Shown: positions 25,771 through 34,682 of the stretch, piece by piece
How positions within the stretch are numbered: position 1 is the stretch's first letter
How the letters are laid out: each line of letters opens with the position of its first letter
Source: Acidobacteriota bacterium
GTDB taxonomy: Bacteria; Acidobacteriota; Blastocatellia; UBA7656
Length of the DNA stretch: 34,682 nucleotides
Assembly (NCBI GenBank): GCA_016201275.1
Contig: JACQDB010000142.1
Location: 1-34,682, forward strand
Direction of reading: 5' to 3'
Notes under the pieces: generated by a model
The model's database searches: none
Told to the model about the DNA's origin: nothing
What the model saw: the letters and a program-made list of their open reading frames with translations, nothing else
Position numbers and translations under genes: made by a program

Positions 25771-26306
25771 ATCTGGTCGTCGGGCGTCCGTTGGCAGACG
25801 GTTAAAGAGGGTGAATTAATGAATATCTGCCCAGCCAGTTTGAAAATTGCCAGTCGCCGAGTTGTTGCGCCGTAGGCGCACAGCCAAGCCAGCGGTCAGA
25901 GACCGCTGCTCAACGGGAATCATGGGATTATATTTTCTTCCTCCTCCCTTAGTTTTTGCGCCGGAGGCGTAGCGGAGAGTAGCCAGTGGGAAAGCCACGG
26001 GGATTCGTTTTTGCGCCAGCGGCGCATAGGAGATTAGCCCGTGGGAAAGCCACGGGAAGGCGCAGGCGGTGTGACGGTCGCGCTCTGGAAGAGCGCCGGA
26101 GGCTGGCGGCAATCTACCTCCTGCACCCTTTCAGGGCGCGTGGCGTTTGCTCAACTTGATGCCAGTGCTACAGGCACTGGCTACTCTTCTACCCTCCGGC
26201 GGGGCAAATTTGGCTACAACTATTTGGTGAGCGTGCGTATCAAAAGAAATGGTCAACTGGAACGATAGCTTTTGGTTTTCCGAATAAATTCCTTTGGAGG
26301 AGTCCA
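25771..26306. repeat. Repeat-rich intergenic region
   Basis: No gene was seen. A segment at 25881-25951 matches, in reverse orientation, 27901-27970 beyond the next gene. A diverged 55-bp tandem pair starts at 25953 and 26008 (TTTTTGCGCC...GGGAAAGCCAC). A perfect small hairpin, GCCAGTGC and GCACTGGC, lies at 26161-26181. GGAGGAG at about 26296-26302 is the ribosome-binding site of the next gene. Confidence 0.7.
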
Positions 26307-27710
26307 ATGAACCACTATAAGAATTTCAATCGCATAATCAGCGGCGTGATTTTATTTACGATGCTGGCGATGCCCTTTGCGGGGCTGGCGCAGACGCACG
26401 TCATCGCGCCGAAAAATCCCTACAAGGCCGAAGACGATATCAAGCTGGGACGCCAGGCAGCGGCGGAAGCCGAAAAGCAATTTCCTATACTCAACGACCG
26501 TGAAGTGACGGACTATGTTGAACGCGTCGGTGATCGCCTGGTTGAAGCCATACCGCGAGAGTATCAGCATCCGGAGTTTCGCTTTTCCTACAAAGTCGTC
26601 AATGTCAGCGACCTCAACGCCTTTGCTTTGCCCGGCGGCTTCACCTATGTCAATCGCGGCTTGATTGAAGCGGCCAAGAACGAAGGCGAGTTGGCAGGGG
26701 TGATGGCGCACGAACTCAGCCATGTTGCACTGCGACATGGGACGGCACAATATGCCAAAGCGCAGAAGCTCGGTATATGGGCAGGCATTGCGGCAATCGG
26801 TGGCGCGGTCTTGGGCGGACAAGCCGGAGCCGCCGCCGCGCAAGGACTCTTTGGCGTCTATTTCATGAAATACAGCCGCGAATATGAGCGTCAGGCCGAT
26901 ACCTTGGGGGCGCAGATTATGGCGCGTGCCGGTTATGATCCCAGAGACCTTGCCAATATGTTTCGCACCTTGGAACAACAGGGCGGCAAGAGCGGCCCCG
27001 AATGGTTGAGCGATCACCCGAACCCTGGGAACCGTTACGAGGCCATCAACCGTGAAGCCAGTATGTTGCCGGTCAGTAATCGCCTGCGCGATGACCGCGA
27101 CTTCAATCATATACGCGCAGTGCTGCGCGATATGCCCAGAGCCAGAACTACTCAGGAAGTCGGCAGAGGCGGCAATACGCGCCAACCCACAAGGCGCACA
27201 GGGTCGCGCAGCGGCGAACCGCCATCTCGCGCTATGGAAAGTTATCGCTCGCCCAATGGCAACTATCGCGTCAATTTTCCGGCCAACTGGCAGACCTTTG
27301 AAAGTCAGGATGGCGGCGTCACCTTTGCGCCGGATTGGGCTATAGAAGGCAACGATATTACACGCGGCGTTATTGTCGGAGCCTTCACTCCGAAACGTCA
27401 GCGCGGCTATATCACTTTAGATAAAGCGCTGAATACGTTAATCAATGATTTGAGCCAGACCAATGCCTATTTGCAAGAAGACCAGAGCGGCAGATACCGC
27501 GAAAGCCTTGCCGGCAGAGAAGCGCTGGCGACCATGTTATATGGTCAAAATCCGTCCGGGTATAACGAGCGCGTCTGGGTGGTTGCGCGTCCCAACGGCA
27601 ACGAAGTCGTCTATATGGTGTTCATTGCTCCTGAGAATGATTTCCGGCAATATCAACCTACCTTCGCGGCGATGCTGCGAAGTTATTCGTTGAGCAACAA
27701 CTTCCGTTAG
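26307..27710 (+). CDS. Exported M48-family metalloprotease with C-terminal extra domain
   Basis: Zinc peptidase, probably acting in periplasmic protein quality control like BepA/YfgC. The product has 467 residues. A signal peptide ends near residue 28 (AGLAQT). The active site AHELSHVALRHG contains His135, Glu136 and His139; the third ligand is probably Glu194 in SREYERQADTLG. A Gly/Ala-rich membrane-like stretch (about 158-185) lies between them, as in other M48 proteins. After an Arg/Thr-rich linker (about 270-305) a beta-rich C-terminal domain (about 310-467) starts SYRSPNGNYRVNFPANWQTF, resembling a PsbP-like fold. No TPRs are visible, unlike BepA. GGAGGAG precedes the ATG. Confidence 0.9.
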   Translation: MNHYKNFNRIISGVILFTMLAMPFAGLAQTHVIAPKNPYKAEDDIKLGRQAAAEAEKQFPILNDREVTDYVERVGDRLVEAIPREYQHPEFRFSYKVVNVSDLNAFALPGGFTYVNRGLIEAAKNEGELAGVMAHELSHVALRHGTAQYAKAQKLGIWAGIAAIGGAVLGGQAGAAAAQGLFGVYFMKYSREYERQADTLGAQIMARAGYDPRDLANMFRTLEQQGGKSGPEWLSDHPNPGNRYEAINREASMLPVSNRLRDDRDFNHIRAVLRDMPRARTTQEVGRGGNTRQPTRRTGSRSGEPPSRAMESYRSPNGNYRVNFPANWQTFESQDGGVTFAPDWAIEGNDITRGVIVGAFTPKRQRGYITLDKALNTLINDLSQTNAYLQEDQSGRYRESLAGREALATMLYGQNPSGYNERVWVVARPNGNEVVYMVFIAPENDFRQYQPTFAAMLRSYSLSNNFR

Positions 27711-27729
27711 CCTCGCGTTCCCAGTTGTA

Positions 27730-27766
27730 AACCAGGGAGGCGTGCTTGACTGCCGCCTCCTTGGTT
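27730..27766 (+). terminator. Hairpin after the M48 gene
   Basis: A 13-bp stem (27730-27742 with 27754-27766, one mismatch) closes an 11-nt loop 20 nt after the stop codon. There is no long T-tract, so factor-independent termination is uncertain. Confidence 0.45.
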
Positions 27767-27900
27767 CTTGGCGCGCTCCTGTTATGGGCGCGCTCCTTCA
27801 GCCCCACGGGTGGAAAAGTTTGCACGACTCGTCACCTCGTCATCTGGATAGTTGACGAAAAAGCCTATGAGTATTGGGTAAAAAGCGCTCTCCGCGTTTT

Positions 27901-27992
27901 CTGAGGGAAGAGGAAGAAAAAAATAATCCCGTCATTCCGGTTGAGCAGCGGTCTGTGCTTGCCAAGCCAGCAGCACAGAGTGCTGCTCAACC
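27901..27992. repeat. Dispersed repeat, inverted copy of 25881-25951
   Basis: About the first 53 nt are nearly identical to the complement of 25881-25951. It continues into an 11-bp inverted repeat of its own, GGTTGAGCAGC (27939-27949) with GCTGCTCAACC (27982-27992). The two copies flank the M48 gene in opposite orientation. Confidence 0.7.
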
Positions 27993-28020
27993 GTATGCTA
28001 TTTCTTGCCGCTTCCCTTAG

Positions 28021-28149
28021 AGCGTGTCTGCAAACCGCGAAGCGTGGCCGTAGCCCGACCGTAAGGGAGGGCTTGCTGGCACCAGTAAAACCCTCCCTTA
28101 CGGTCGGGCTACGGCTACGGAGACAGATTCCAGGGTTTGCAGACACGCT
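28021..28149. mobile_element. MITE-like element (129 bp) with 5-bp target-site duplication
   Basis: Perfect 16-bp terminal inverted repeats, AGCGTGTCTGCAAACC at 28021-28036 and its complement at 28134-28149, are flanked by the direct repeat CTTAG (28016-28020 and 28150-28154). A long internal palindrome (near 28046-28070 with 28090-28115) contains GTAGCCCGACCGTAAGGGAG. The element has no coding capacity and is likely mobilised in trans. Confidence 0.8.
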
Positions 28150-28248
28150 CTTAGCCGAGCATTTGAACTGAAGTTTGTAGAACCTCTAGCCGTACACGCA
28201 GTAGCACATTGATCTAGCAGACATACAGATTGTTTCAGGAGTAACAGA

Positions 28249-29925
28249 GTGAAAATATTATTCCTCGCCGCTAACCCCGTGGACGTGGTGGCTCGACTAC
28301 GCATTGACCATGAGTTGCGCGAGGTGAGTCAGAAACTTCACCGCGTCACACACGGCCAGCCCCTGGAAATGGTTTCGGAGTTGGCCGTCAGGGCGGGCGA
28401 TCTGCAAGCAGCGCTGTTGCTACATCAACCGGATATCGTTCACTTCAGCGGGCATTGTAGTCAAACCAGCGGCATTGTTTTGGAGGATGACAAAGGCTGT
28501 AGCGCCATCGTCAGTCGCCGGGCGCTGGCCGACCTGTTCAGCCTGCTCAAGGGCAATATCCGCGTAGTGGTTTTGAATGCCTGTTACGCGAAAGACCAAG
28601 CGCAGGCGTTAATCGGAACCTTGGACTGCGCGATTGGCATGAACGACGCCATAAGCGACAAAGCCGCGCTGGTCTTCGCCGCGCACTTTTATCAATCGCT
28701 GGCCTTCGGCTGTTCGGTCGAAACCGCTTTCCGACTGGCGCGCAATCAACTGGACATAGAAGGGCTGGACGGCGCACAGATACCGGAACTGCTGGTGCGG
28801 GAGGGCGCAGACGCGGCGCTGATACGCTTCGTCGAGCCGTCCACACCAAACGTAGAGACAGAGCGCCCAGGGGCTGATTCCGCAGCGCCGATTGTCAACT
28901 TGCCTACCACCCCGGCCACAGAAGGTTCTGCCAACCACGTCAAGCCGTATGCCAGCGTGCCGGTGATGCGTGGAATCAGCGGCGCAGAAATTCCTGGCAA
29001 GAATCGCCGCATGGCTTTGCTGGTCTGGTTGTTCTTCAGCTTGGCGACCCTCTTGACTACGGATGTCTTGCGGCGGTTTTTGCGCGAAGAGAGTGACTGG
29101 TTAAACCTCATAGCGGTGATCGTACAAATGGTTTTTCTCGTCGTTGCAACGCTGGCCGTGGTGCTTATCGTTGCCTCGCTACTGCGCCCTGGCACTGCGG
29201 TGCTGGAAAAAGTTTCGCCGCTAAAGGGCTTGCACAAACCCTCGCAAGACCGGCAGGCGGCACTGATGACGGGAAGCTTGCTGGTGCTGGCGTTCGGGGT
29301 ATGGTTGGCGCTGCCTGTCATGGCGCATTACTACAATGAACGCGGATTCGCGTTGCAGTACGGCGAGCCAGCGGATTTGACGCGGGCGCGTGAAGCCTAT
29401 CAACAGGCGCTGCGATTGCAACCGCACTATGCTCAAGCACATTATAATCTGGGCAGTGTTCAGGAGGACTTGCAGCCCGAAAAAGCGATAGAAGAATACC
29501 GACAGGCGCTTCACTACGATAGCCTGATTTATCCAGCTTACAATAATCTGGCGCGCTTGTACCTGCAAAGAGGGAAGGGCAATGATTACGAAACGGCTGT
29601 GAATTTATTGAGCCAAGGCGTCGAGTTGTCGCCGCCGGATGAGAACGTGCAATACGCGCTGAACAAGAATCTAGGCTGGGCGAATTTCGCTTTGAAGCGT
29701 TATGCTGTGGCCGAAAATTATTTGCGCCGCGCCCTGTCGCTACGCCCACCAAACCGTGCCGCCGCCGCGCATTGCCTTCTGGCTTACGTGCTGAAAGAGC
29801 AAGGCAAAGCGGAAGCCGCTGACCAGTGTTTTTATTGTGTAACGCTGGCTCCGGGTGAAAAAGATGTAGAGGCCAAGTGGGTGAGTGATGCCCAGGAATG
29901 TTTGCTGAAAGGAGATCGCAAGTGA
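28249..29925 (+). CDS. CHAT-domain caspase-like protease with three membrane helices and TPRs
   Basis: Probable membrane-anchored caspase-like peptidase. The product has 558 residues, with a GTG start 7 nt after AGGAG. The N-terminal CHAT domain (about 1-195) begins MKILFLAANP and carries the catalytic pair His69 in HFSGHCSQTSG and Cys112 in VVLNACYAKDQAQAL. This form of CHAT is known from conflict and signalling systems that carry effector-associated domains. Three hydrophobic helices follow (about 255-275, 285-311, 338-358), then TPRs (about 377-545). If the CHAT domain is cytoplasmic, the three helices put the TPRs in the periplasm. Its TGA overlaps the next gene's GTG start (GTGA). Confidence 0.88.
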   Translation: MKILFLAANPVDVVARLRIDHELREVSQKLHRVTHGQPLEMVSELAVRAGDLQAALLLHQPDIVHFSGHCSQTSGIVLEDDKGCSAIVSRRALADLFSLLKGNIRVVVLNACYAKDQAQALIGTLDCAIGMNDAISDKAALVFAAHFYQSLAFGCSVETAFRLARNQLDIEGLDGAQIPELLVREGADAALIRFVEPSTPNVETERPGADSAAPIVNLPTTPATEGSANHVKPYASVPVMRGISGAEIPGKNRRMALLVWLFFSLATLLTTDVLRRFLREESDWLNLIAVIVQMVFLVVATLAVVLIVASLLRPGTAVLEKVSPLKGLHKPSQDRQAALMTGSLLVLAFGVWLALPVMAHYYNERGFALQYGEPADLTRAREAYQQALRLQPHYAQAHYNLGSVQEDLQPEKAIEEYRQALHYDSLIYPAYNNLARLYLQRGKGNDYETAVNLLSQGVELSPPDENVQYALNKNLGWANFALKRYAVAENYLRRALSLRPPNRAAAAHCLLAYVLKEQGKAEAADQCFYCVTLAPGEKDVEAKWVSDAQECLLKGDRK

Positions 29926-31076
29926 GGCGAAACGGCTTGTGGAAATGGACTCAAGTTGTCCTCTTGGTTGGGCTTTTCCTGATCGTGCAAACCCATAGCA
30001 GCAACGCTCAATCGGCTAAACCGAGCGGCACGGTTTGGGGGCGCATTGTATTGATAGAGCCTGGCAACCGCAAAGGAACCTTGAAGATTCAACAGGCAAG
30101 AAGAGTCGCGGCGGTGAATGCCGTAGAAGGAATGTTGGTGCGGCGCGGCGATCTATTAATTTTGCGCCCTATGGCCAGAGCTATGGTGATTTGCGGCGAT
30201 GGCAAAGCGCACGAACTGGCACCTGGACTGCAAGGCTGCCCGTGTACGCAGCCTTGCAGTCCGGAGGTCTGCGGGATTCGCTACAAGGGCAGCACGATTG
30301 GTACCACCAGAGGCACGGATTCGGACCAAGGTTTTTTTCCTGTAGTGTTGACGCCGCGCCAAACACTGTTGCGAAATCTACGCCCAACATTGCGCTGGAC
30401 GCCGCTGGCTGGCGCGAAGGCAGACACGATTTATCAAGTGACTTTGTATGGCGACAATATGACACCGCTATGGTCTAAAGATGTCGCCTACGCCACTAGG
30501 CTCACTTATCCCGATTCCGCGCCTGCCTTAACCCCCGGCCAGACTTATAAAGTGGTCGTGACTTCAGCCGGTTTCAGTTCTCTACAGGAGCAGACGCCAG
30601 GGCTTGGCTTTACGACCTTGACAGCAGCGCAGGCGCGGCGGCTGGACGATGAAGAGAAGCAGCGACAGCGCTTGCCTTTGCCGGAAACGCAAATTCGTTT
30701 GCTGATCGCCAATCTGTATGCCGCCAGAGAATTGTACGCCGAAGCCATAGAGCAATTAGAGGATTTAGCTGCGAACAGGCGAGAGGCCGAAGTCATCAGG
30801 ACGCTGGGCGATGTGTACGCTACTATAGGTTTGAATCGAGAGGCTGAGAAGAAATATATGGAAGCTTTGACGCTGACTGCCGCCGATGATTTGGCGGGAC
30901 AGGGATTGACCCAGAGCCAACTGGCGCAAGTGTATGACAAGCTGGGAAGCGTAGAGTTAGCGCAGGCGCGATGGCGTGCGGCGGCCAAAGCCTATCGCCG
31001 CTTAGGGAATCGCGCCAAGGTCAAAGCTCTGCTCCGCAAAGCCCATAAGCTGCAAAGACCGCTTGAGGGGCGATGA
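29922..31076 (+). CDS. Exported FecR-like and TPR protein linked to the CHAT gene
   Basis: Periplasmic protein of unknown role. The start is placed at GTG 29922, with AAAGGAG about 9 nt upstream and a GTGA overlap with the preceding stop; an ATG at 29898 in the same frame is less likely. The product has 384 residues. A signal peptide ends near SSNA-QS (about residue 30). A FecR-like segment follows (about 33-105; VRRGDLLILRPMARAMVICG) and leads into an unusual Cys-rich loop, GLQGCPCTQPCSPEVCG. A beta-sandwich-like region (about 130-225; LRWTPLAGAKADTIYQVTLY) comes next, then two to three TPRs (about 245-375). Translational coupling to the CHAT gene suggests one complex. Confidence 0.75.
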   Translation: MRRNGLWKWTQVVLLVGLFLIVQTHSSNAQSAKPSGTVWGRIVLIEPGNRKGTLKIQQARRVAAVNAVEGMLVRRGDLLILRPMARAMVICGDGKAHELAPGLQGCPCTQPCSPEVCGIRYKGSTIGTTRGTDSDQGFFPVVLTPRQTLLRNLRPTLRWTPLAGAKADTIYQVTLYGDNMTPLWSKDVAYATRLTYPDSAPALTPGQTYKVVVTSAGFSSLQEQTPGLGFTTLTAAQARRLDDEEKQRQRLPLPETQIRLLIANLYAARELYAEAIEQLEDLAANRREAEVIRTLGDVYATIGLNREAEKKYMEALTLTAADDLAGQGLTQSQLAQVYDKLGSVELAQARWRAAAKAYRRLGNRAKVKALLRKAHKLQRPLEGR

Positions 31077-31214
31077 GCGGTCGCCGCAGTTTTCCTGGCG
31101 CTCTGTTGGTGAGCGACAAGAAGAGGATTGGCGCAAGCGTTCGGCTTCTCCAATCTGCTTTTCGGTAAACTAGCGTAGTCGTCATGGGCAATAACGGTAA
31201 AGGAGAATCAACCT

Positions 31215-34200
31215 ATGAACCTAGCCTTGCACGCTTTTGGCGCTTCGCATCGAAGCATATCTTTTCATGAACGGGCTACGTTGAGCCGTTTTTTCATGGC
31301 AGTCTTAATGCTGACTTACGGGTGCAGCGCAAGCCTTGTAGTCGTTGCAGCGGAGCGCCCTACAGTAGGCGCTGTAGCGACGCCTGAGCCGCAAGTTGAT
31401 AAACTGCGCCCCACCAAAGCGCCAACGGCGGCACCCGTTGGCGAGGCGGCAAAGTCTCAGCAGGAGCAGGCCAAAGAGCCGCCAGCCGAACCGCCTATGA
31501 CCAATCCCTTGGAGACCATGAAGCTGGCATTGGAAGGCAATCAACTGGGAGCCAGCCTGACTACTGCGGGCGTCGCCGCAGCCATCAAGAAGTACCAAGC
31601 GGCTTTCGCGGTTTTCAAAAACCAGAACTTTAAGCCCGGTATGGCGGCGTGTCTGTTCGCCAGCGGCTCGGCTTACTATTTCCTAGGTCAATATCGTGAA
31701 GCCCTCAACGATTTGTTAGCGGCTTCGGAATACTCAAAGGAATCAGGATTGGACGGCTTGCTGCGCCCACTACTGGAGGCCAGTACAGGGGCGACCTATG
31801 TAGGATTAGGCGATACCAGCAAGGCGCTGGAAACCTTGAACCGGGCCTTGCCCATGATGCGACGCTTGAACCATGTGCCTTTACTGGCGCTGACCTTGAA
31901 AGGGCTGGGTGATGTTCATGTGCAAATCGGCCAGAAACGCAAAGGCATAGAGTACCTGAGCGAAGCCGTGCATTTTTATCAGCAGAGCGGAGATTGGTTA
32001 CAAGAGGTGCAAGTCTTGGCGCTGATCAGTGCGCTACAATCCGCGCTTGGACAAACCACAGAGGCTATGCAATCGGCGCGTGCGGCTGTCCGTCGCGCCA
32101 AAGAAAAAGGCGCTAAGGACTGGGAAGGGTATGGATATTTTACCGTAGGAGCGGCTTACGCTGCCGTAGGAAATTTGACGGAAGCGGTGGCCGCTTATAC
32201 CCATTCGCTGGAACTTCTCAACGGCCAACACGATGCTACAGGAGAGGCCACGGCCTTCAATAATCTAGGTTTGATTTTCGTAGCGCGTGGCGAGTTCGAC
32301 CGCGCCTTGGATTATTTTGAGCGCGCCTTGAAACTGGCGACCTCCGGTGATGATGCCAAACTCAGGGCTTACGCGCTGAATAATATTGGCACTATATTTT
32401 ACCGTCGCAGTGAACCGCTGTTGGCGCTGCGCTATTTCGAAGAGGCGCTAGGCATCGCCCGACGCCTCAACGACAAACGCTTGCAGGCCGCCATCAGCGC
32501 CAGCATGGCCGATGCCTACTTTTTGATTAACAGCCGCGAGTACGCCTTGAAGTTACTCCAAGAGAGCGCTGCCACCTTTCGAGAAATCGAAGAGCCAGCA
32601 CACGAAGCGGAAGCTTTGATCAGCCTAGCCGATGGCTACGCCGCGTTGCAGCGCTATCAGGAAGCGCTAGATGTGTTAGTCCCGGTATTGGCGTCGCGAC
32701 GCCTCGCCCAAGACCCGGCGCGGCAAGGCTATGTCCTCAGAGAGATGGGCTACATCTACAGCAATATGGGAGACCGTGATCAGGCGCTCAAGCACTATAT
32801 GGCAGCCCTCAGCAGCTTGCAGGCGGCAGGGGATGTGGGTGGGCAGGTGGAACTCTTTCTTGCCTGGGGCGCTGCGGCTGTGGCCAAAGGAGAGTATCAG
32901 CAGGCGGAAGAACGCTTCAGTCAAGGGCTGAGGTTGGCGCGCACGGCTGGGCTGCGCCAAAATGAATCGCAAAGCTTGGCGTTGCTTGGCTATCTAAACG
33001 AAAAGCAAGGCAAGCTGGCGCAGGCTGAAGCTTTCTACGATCAGCAAGTCGCAGTGAGCGAAGCGCTACTCGCTTCGGCTCGTATCGAAGAGTTGAAAAC
33101 GGAAATCGGCAGTACCTCGGCCACTATGCTGTCGCGAGCAATTCTACTCAAGTTCAAACTGGGCAAAGGGACGGAAGCCTTCGCCTTGGCGGAACAGACA
33201 CGGGCGCGCACCTTTGTTGACCAGATGAACAGCGCGCACCTGGATATACGGAAAGGTGCTGACCCCGGCCTCGCCGAGCAGGAGCAGGCGCTGCGTTTCG
33301 ATATGCGCGCACTGGAAGAAAAACTACGCAACGAGCAACGCCACAATCCGGCCTCTGAGGCAGGCAGAATGATGGCGGCCAGCCTCAAAGAAAAAGAACA
33401 GGCTTATGCAGCTCTGCTCATCCGTTTGAAAGCCAGTAATCCCCGCTACGCGCAACTGCAAAGCTATGCCCCTGTGCCGTTGCCGGAAATCCAGCAACAG
33501 CTAGGGGCGCAAACCACCCTGATTTCCTATTTCGTCACTGCCGAAAAAAGCTTGGCTTTTATCATCCGCAAAGACTCTTTTCAAGCCGTAGAACTTCCTG
33601 TCAAAGAAGCCGATTTGCGCGCCGCCATTCTCTGGTTCCGTACCTTCGCCAACTTGCGCGAGGTCGAACCGGAGAGCCTGAAGCAACTGCACGCCTGGCT
33701 GATCGCGCCGATTCGCCAATATGTCAACACCACTGCAGTCATCATCGCGCCGCACGGCATATTGCATTATGTGCCGTTTGCCGCTTTAGGCGAGGGGCGC
33801 GAAAATTTTGGAGAGCAGCACACGATTTCGTATTTGCCCAGCGCTGGCCTCTTGCCCTTCATACAGCGTTCCCTGCGTCCGGGGCGCTATCGGGTTCTGG
33901 CCGCCGCCCAAGCTCAGGCCGACGGGCTGCCGAGGTTGCGCTATGCGGATGCCGAAGCCCACAGCGTCGCCGCGCTTTATCACACCCAGCCGCTTACCAG
34001 CGGACGCGCCACCAAAGCCGAGTTCTTCAAACGCGCCAGCGCTCACAACCTCCTGCACCTCGCCGCTCACGCCGAATTGAACCCTACCAATCCGCTCTTT
34101 TCGCGCATACGTCTGGCCTCGACCCAAGACGACAACGGCGCGCTTGAGGTTCGCGAGATTTATGGACTGGATTTAACCGGCACGAATCTGGTGGTACTCA

Positions 34201-34490
34201 GCGCTTGCGATACGCAGTTGGGAGCGCAGAGCCAGGGAGATGACATAGTGGGTTTGAACCGCGCTTTCATTTATGCTGGAGCCTCTTCTGTGATTGCCAG
34301 TTTGTGGACTGTGGATGATCAAGCGACGAGTTTTTTCATGCAAGCATTTTATGGTCAACTGAAGCGCGGCCTCAACAAAGCCGCCGCCTTACAAGCCGCT
34401 CAAAACGCTACGCGCAAAAAGTATCCGCATCCGTACTACTGGGCAGCGTTCGTTCTGACGGGCGACCCCGGCACCACTATCAAAAAGTAA
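31215..34490 (+). CDS. Exported TPR-CHAT protein
   Basis: Large caspase-like protease. The product has 1091 residues. An N-terminal hydrophobic stretch (about 27-47, FFMAVLMLTYGCSASLVVVA) indicates export; the Cys might be lipidated but the context is not a good lipobox. A Pro/Ala/Glu-rich linker follows, then more than ten TPRs (about 115-640), for example ALNNIGTIFYRRSEPLLALR, and a coiled helical region (about 640-760). The C-terminal CHAT domain (about 760-1091) holds His952 in LLHLAAHAELNP and Cys998 in VVLSACDTQLG, then GLNRAFIYAGASSVIASLW. AGGAG precedes the ATG. It follows the FecR-like/TPR gene after 138 nt. Unlike the first CHAT protein, its protease domain should be outside the cytoplasm. 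Confidence 0.9.
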   Translation: MNLALHAFGASHRSISFHERATLSRFFMAVLMLTYGCSASLVVVAAERPTVGAVATPEPQVDKLRPTKAPTAAPVGEAAKSQQEQAKEPPAEPPMTNPLETMKLALEGNQLGASLTTAGVAAAIKKYQAAFAVFKNQNFKPGMAACLFASGSAYYFLGQYREALNDLLAASEYSKESGLDGLLRPLLEASTGATYVGLGDTSKALETLNRALPMMRRLNHVPLLALTLKGLGDVHVQIGQKRKGIEYLSEAVHFYQQSGDWLQEVQVLALISALQSALGQTTEAMQSARAAVRRAKEKGAKDWEGYGYFTVGAAYAAVGNLTEAVAAYTHSLELLNGQHDATGEATAFNNLGLIFVARGEFDRALDYFERALKLATSGDDAKLRAYALNNIGTIFYRRSEPLLALRYFEEALGIARRLNDKRLQAAISASMADAYFLINSREYALKLLQESAATFREIEEPAHEAEALISLADGYAALQRYQEALDVLVPVLASRRLAQDPARQGYVLREMGYIYSNMGDRDQALKHYMAALSSLQAAGDVGGQVELFLAWGAAAVAKGEYQQAEERFSQGLRLARTAGLRQNESQSLALLGYLNEKQGKLAQAEAFYDQQVAVSEALLASARIEELKTEIGSTSATMLSRAILLKFKLGKGTEAFALAEQTRARTFVDQMNSAHLDIRKGADPGLAEQEQALRFDMRALEEKLRNEQRHNPASEAGRMMAASLKEKEQAYAALLIRLKASNPRYAQLQSYAPVPLPEIQQQLGAQTTLISYFVTAEKSLAFIIRKDSFQAVELPVKEADLRAAILWFRTFANLREVEPESLKQLHAWLIAPIRQYVNTTAVIIAPHGILHYVPFAALGEGRENFGEQHTISYLPSAGLLPFIQRSLRPGRYRVLAAAQAQADGLPRLRYADAEAHSVAALYHTQPLTSGRATKAEFFKRASAHNLLHLAAHAELNPTNPLFSRIRLASTQDDNGALEVREIYGLDLTGTNLVVLSACDTQLGAQSQGDDIVGLNRAFIYAGASSVIASLWTVDDQATSFFMQAFYGQLKRGLNKAAALQAAQNATRKKYPHPYYWAAFVLTGDPGTTIKK

Positions 34491-34682
34491 TAATCGGTGG
34501 TTGCTTCTCGGTCTGCGAAAACTGCAAGACTCGGCGCTAAGTGAGTAGCCAAAAGTTTTTACAAAAATAATGTAACGACGCAGCCCTCTTTGCCCCGCCT
34601 TACTTTTACCCATAAGTCAGAACTTCATCAACTGCGATAGTTTTTTAGCCCGCGAAGTGGGCGATAGCATATAGCCCAGTGC
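34491..34682. other. Downstream gap ending in a dispersed repeat
   Basis: No gene was seen. The final 40 nt (about 34643-34682) match, in reverse orientation, the CCCGCTGCGCGGG / CACTGGGCTTTATGC repeat family at 18084-18338, and run off the window end. Confidence 0.65.

Noticed and set aside
28249-34490. Possible CRISPR-guided protease system (TPR-CHAT with CRISPR, as in type III-E)
   Set aside because: The CRISPR locus here is an ordinary type I-E more than 10 kb away on the other strand, with unrelated genes between. No type III effector is present.
1-34682. tRNA and rRNA genes
   Set aside because: None was recognised by eye on either strand; a covariance-model scan was not possible.

Overview
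The window looks like chromosomal DNA of a Gram-negative (diderm) bacterium with intermediate GC content. Tol-Pal genes, periplasmic TPR proteins, BACON-type repeat proteins and dense families of short palindromic and heptamer repeats suggest Acidobacteriota (Blastocatellia-like). That placement is inferred from gene style and was not tested by a search.

Layout. (1) Positions 155-4167, minus strand: part of a Tol-Pal/TonB envelope operon, in transcription order exbD/tolR, a tonB/tolA-like gene, tolB, pal. No tolQ/exbB is present; the operon's upstream side abuts the CRISPR array. (2) Positions 4507-17837, minus strand: a complete type I-E CRISPR-Cas locus in the order WYL regulator, cas3, cse1(cas8e), cse2, cas7e, cas5e, cas6e, cas1, cas2, CRISPR array. 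Genes overlap or are closely spaced. The array has 40 repeats of 29 bp with 32-33 bp spacers, and its leader side faces cas2. A good promoter lies in the 46-bp gap between cas2 and the first repeat. The array is split 13 + 27 by an 832-bp protein-coding segment that sits exactly where one spacer should be. (3) Positions 17838-18679: repeat-rich intergenic DNA. (4) 18680-21655, plus strand: a large exported beta-propeller protein with a CxxCH haem motif and three C-terminal BACON-like repeats. (5) 21973-25770, plus strand: an ATP-grasp ligase, a second (circularly permuted type) ATP-grasp ligase and a YbdK-type carboxylate-amine ligase, which together look like a small amide-bond-forming pathway. 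(6) 26307-27710: an exported M48 metalloprotease. (7) 28249-34490: three same-strand genes. The first is a membrane-anchored CHAT protease with TPRs, the second an exported FecR-like/TPR protein, the third an exported TPR-CHAT protein.

Most notable: the 832-bp insert in the CRISPR array, which is either a real giant insertion or an assembly bridge through a targeted phage or plasmid; a 20-copy heptamer repeat inside the tonB-like gene that could switch it by slippage; the CHAT/TPR cluster that appears to span the inner membrane; the three-ligase cluster; and several MITE-like palindromic elements, one with a 5-bp target-site duplication.
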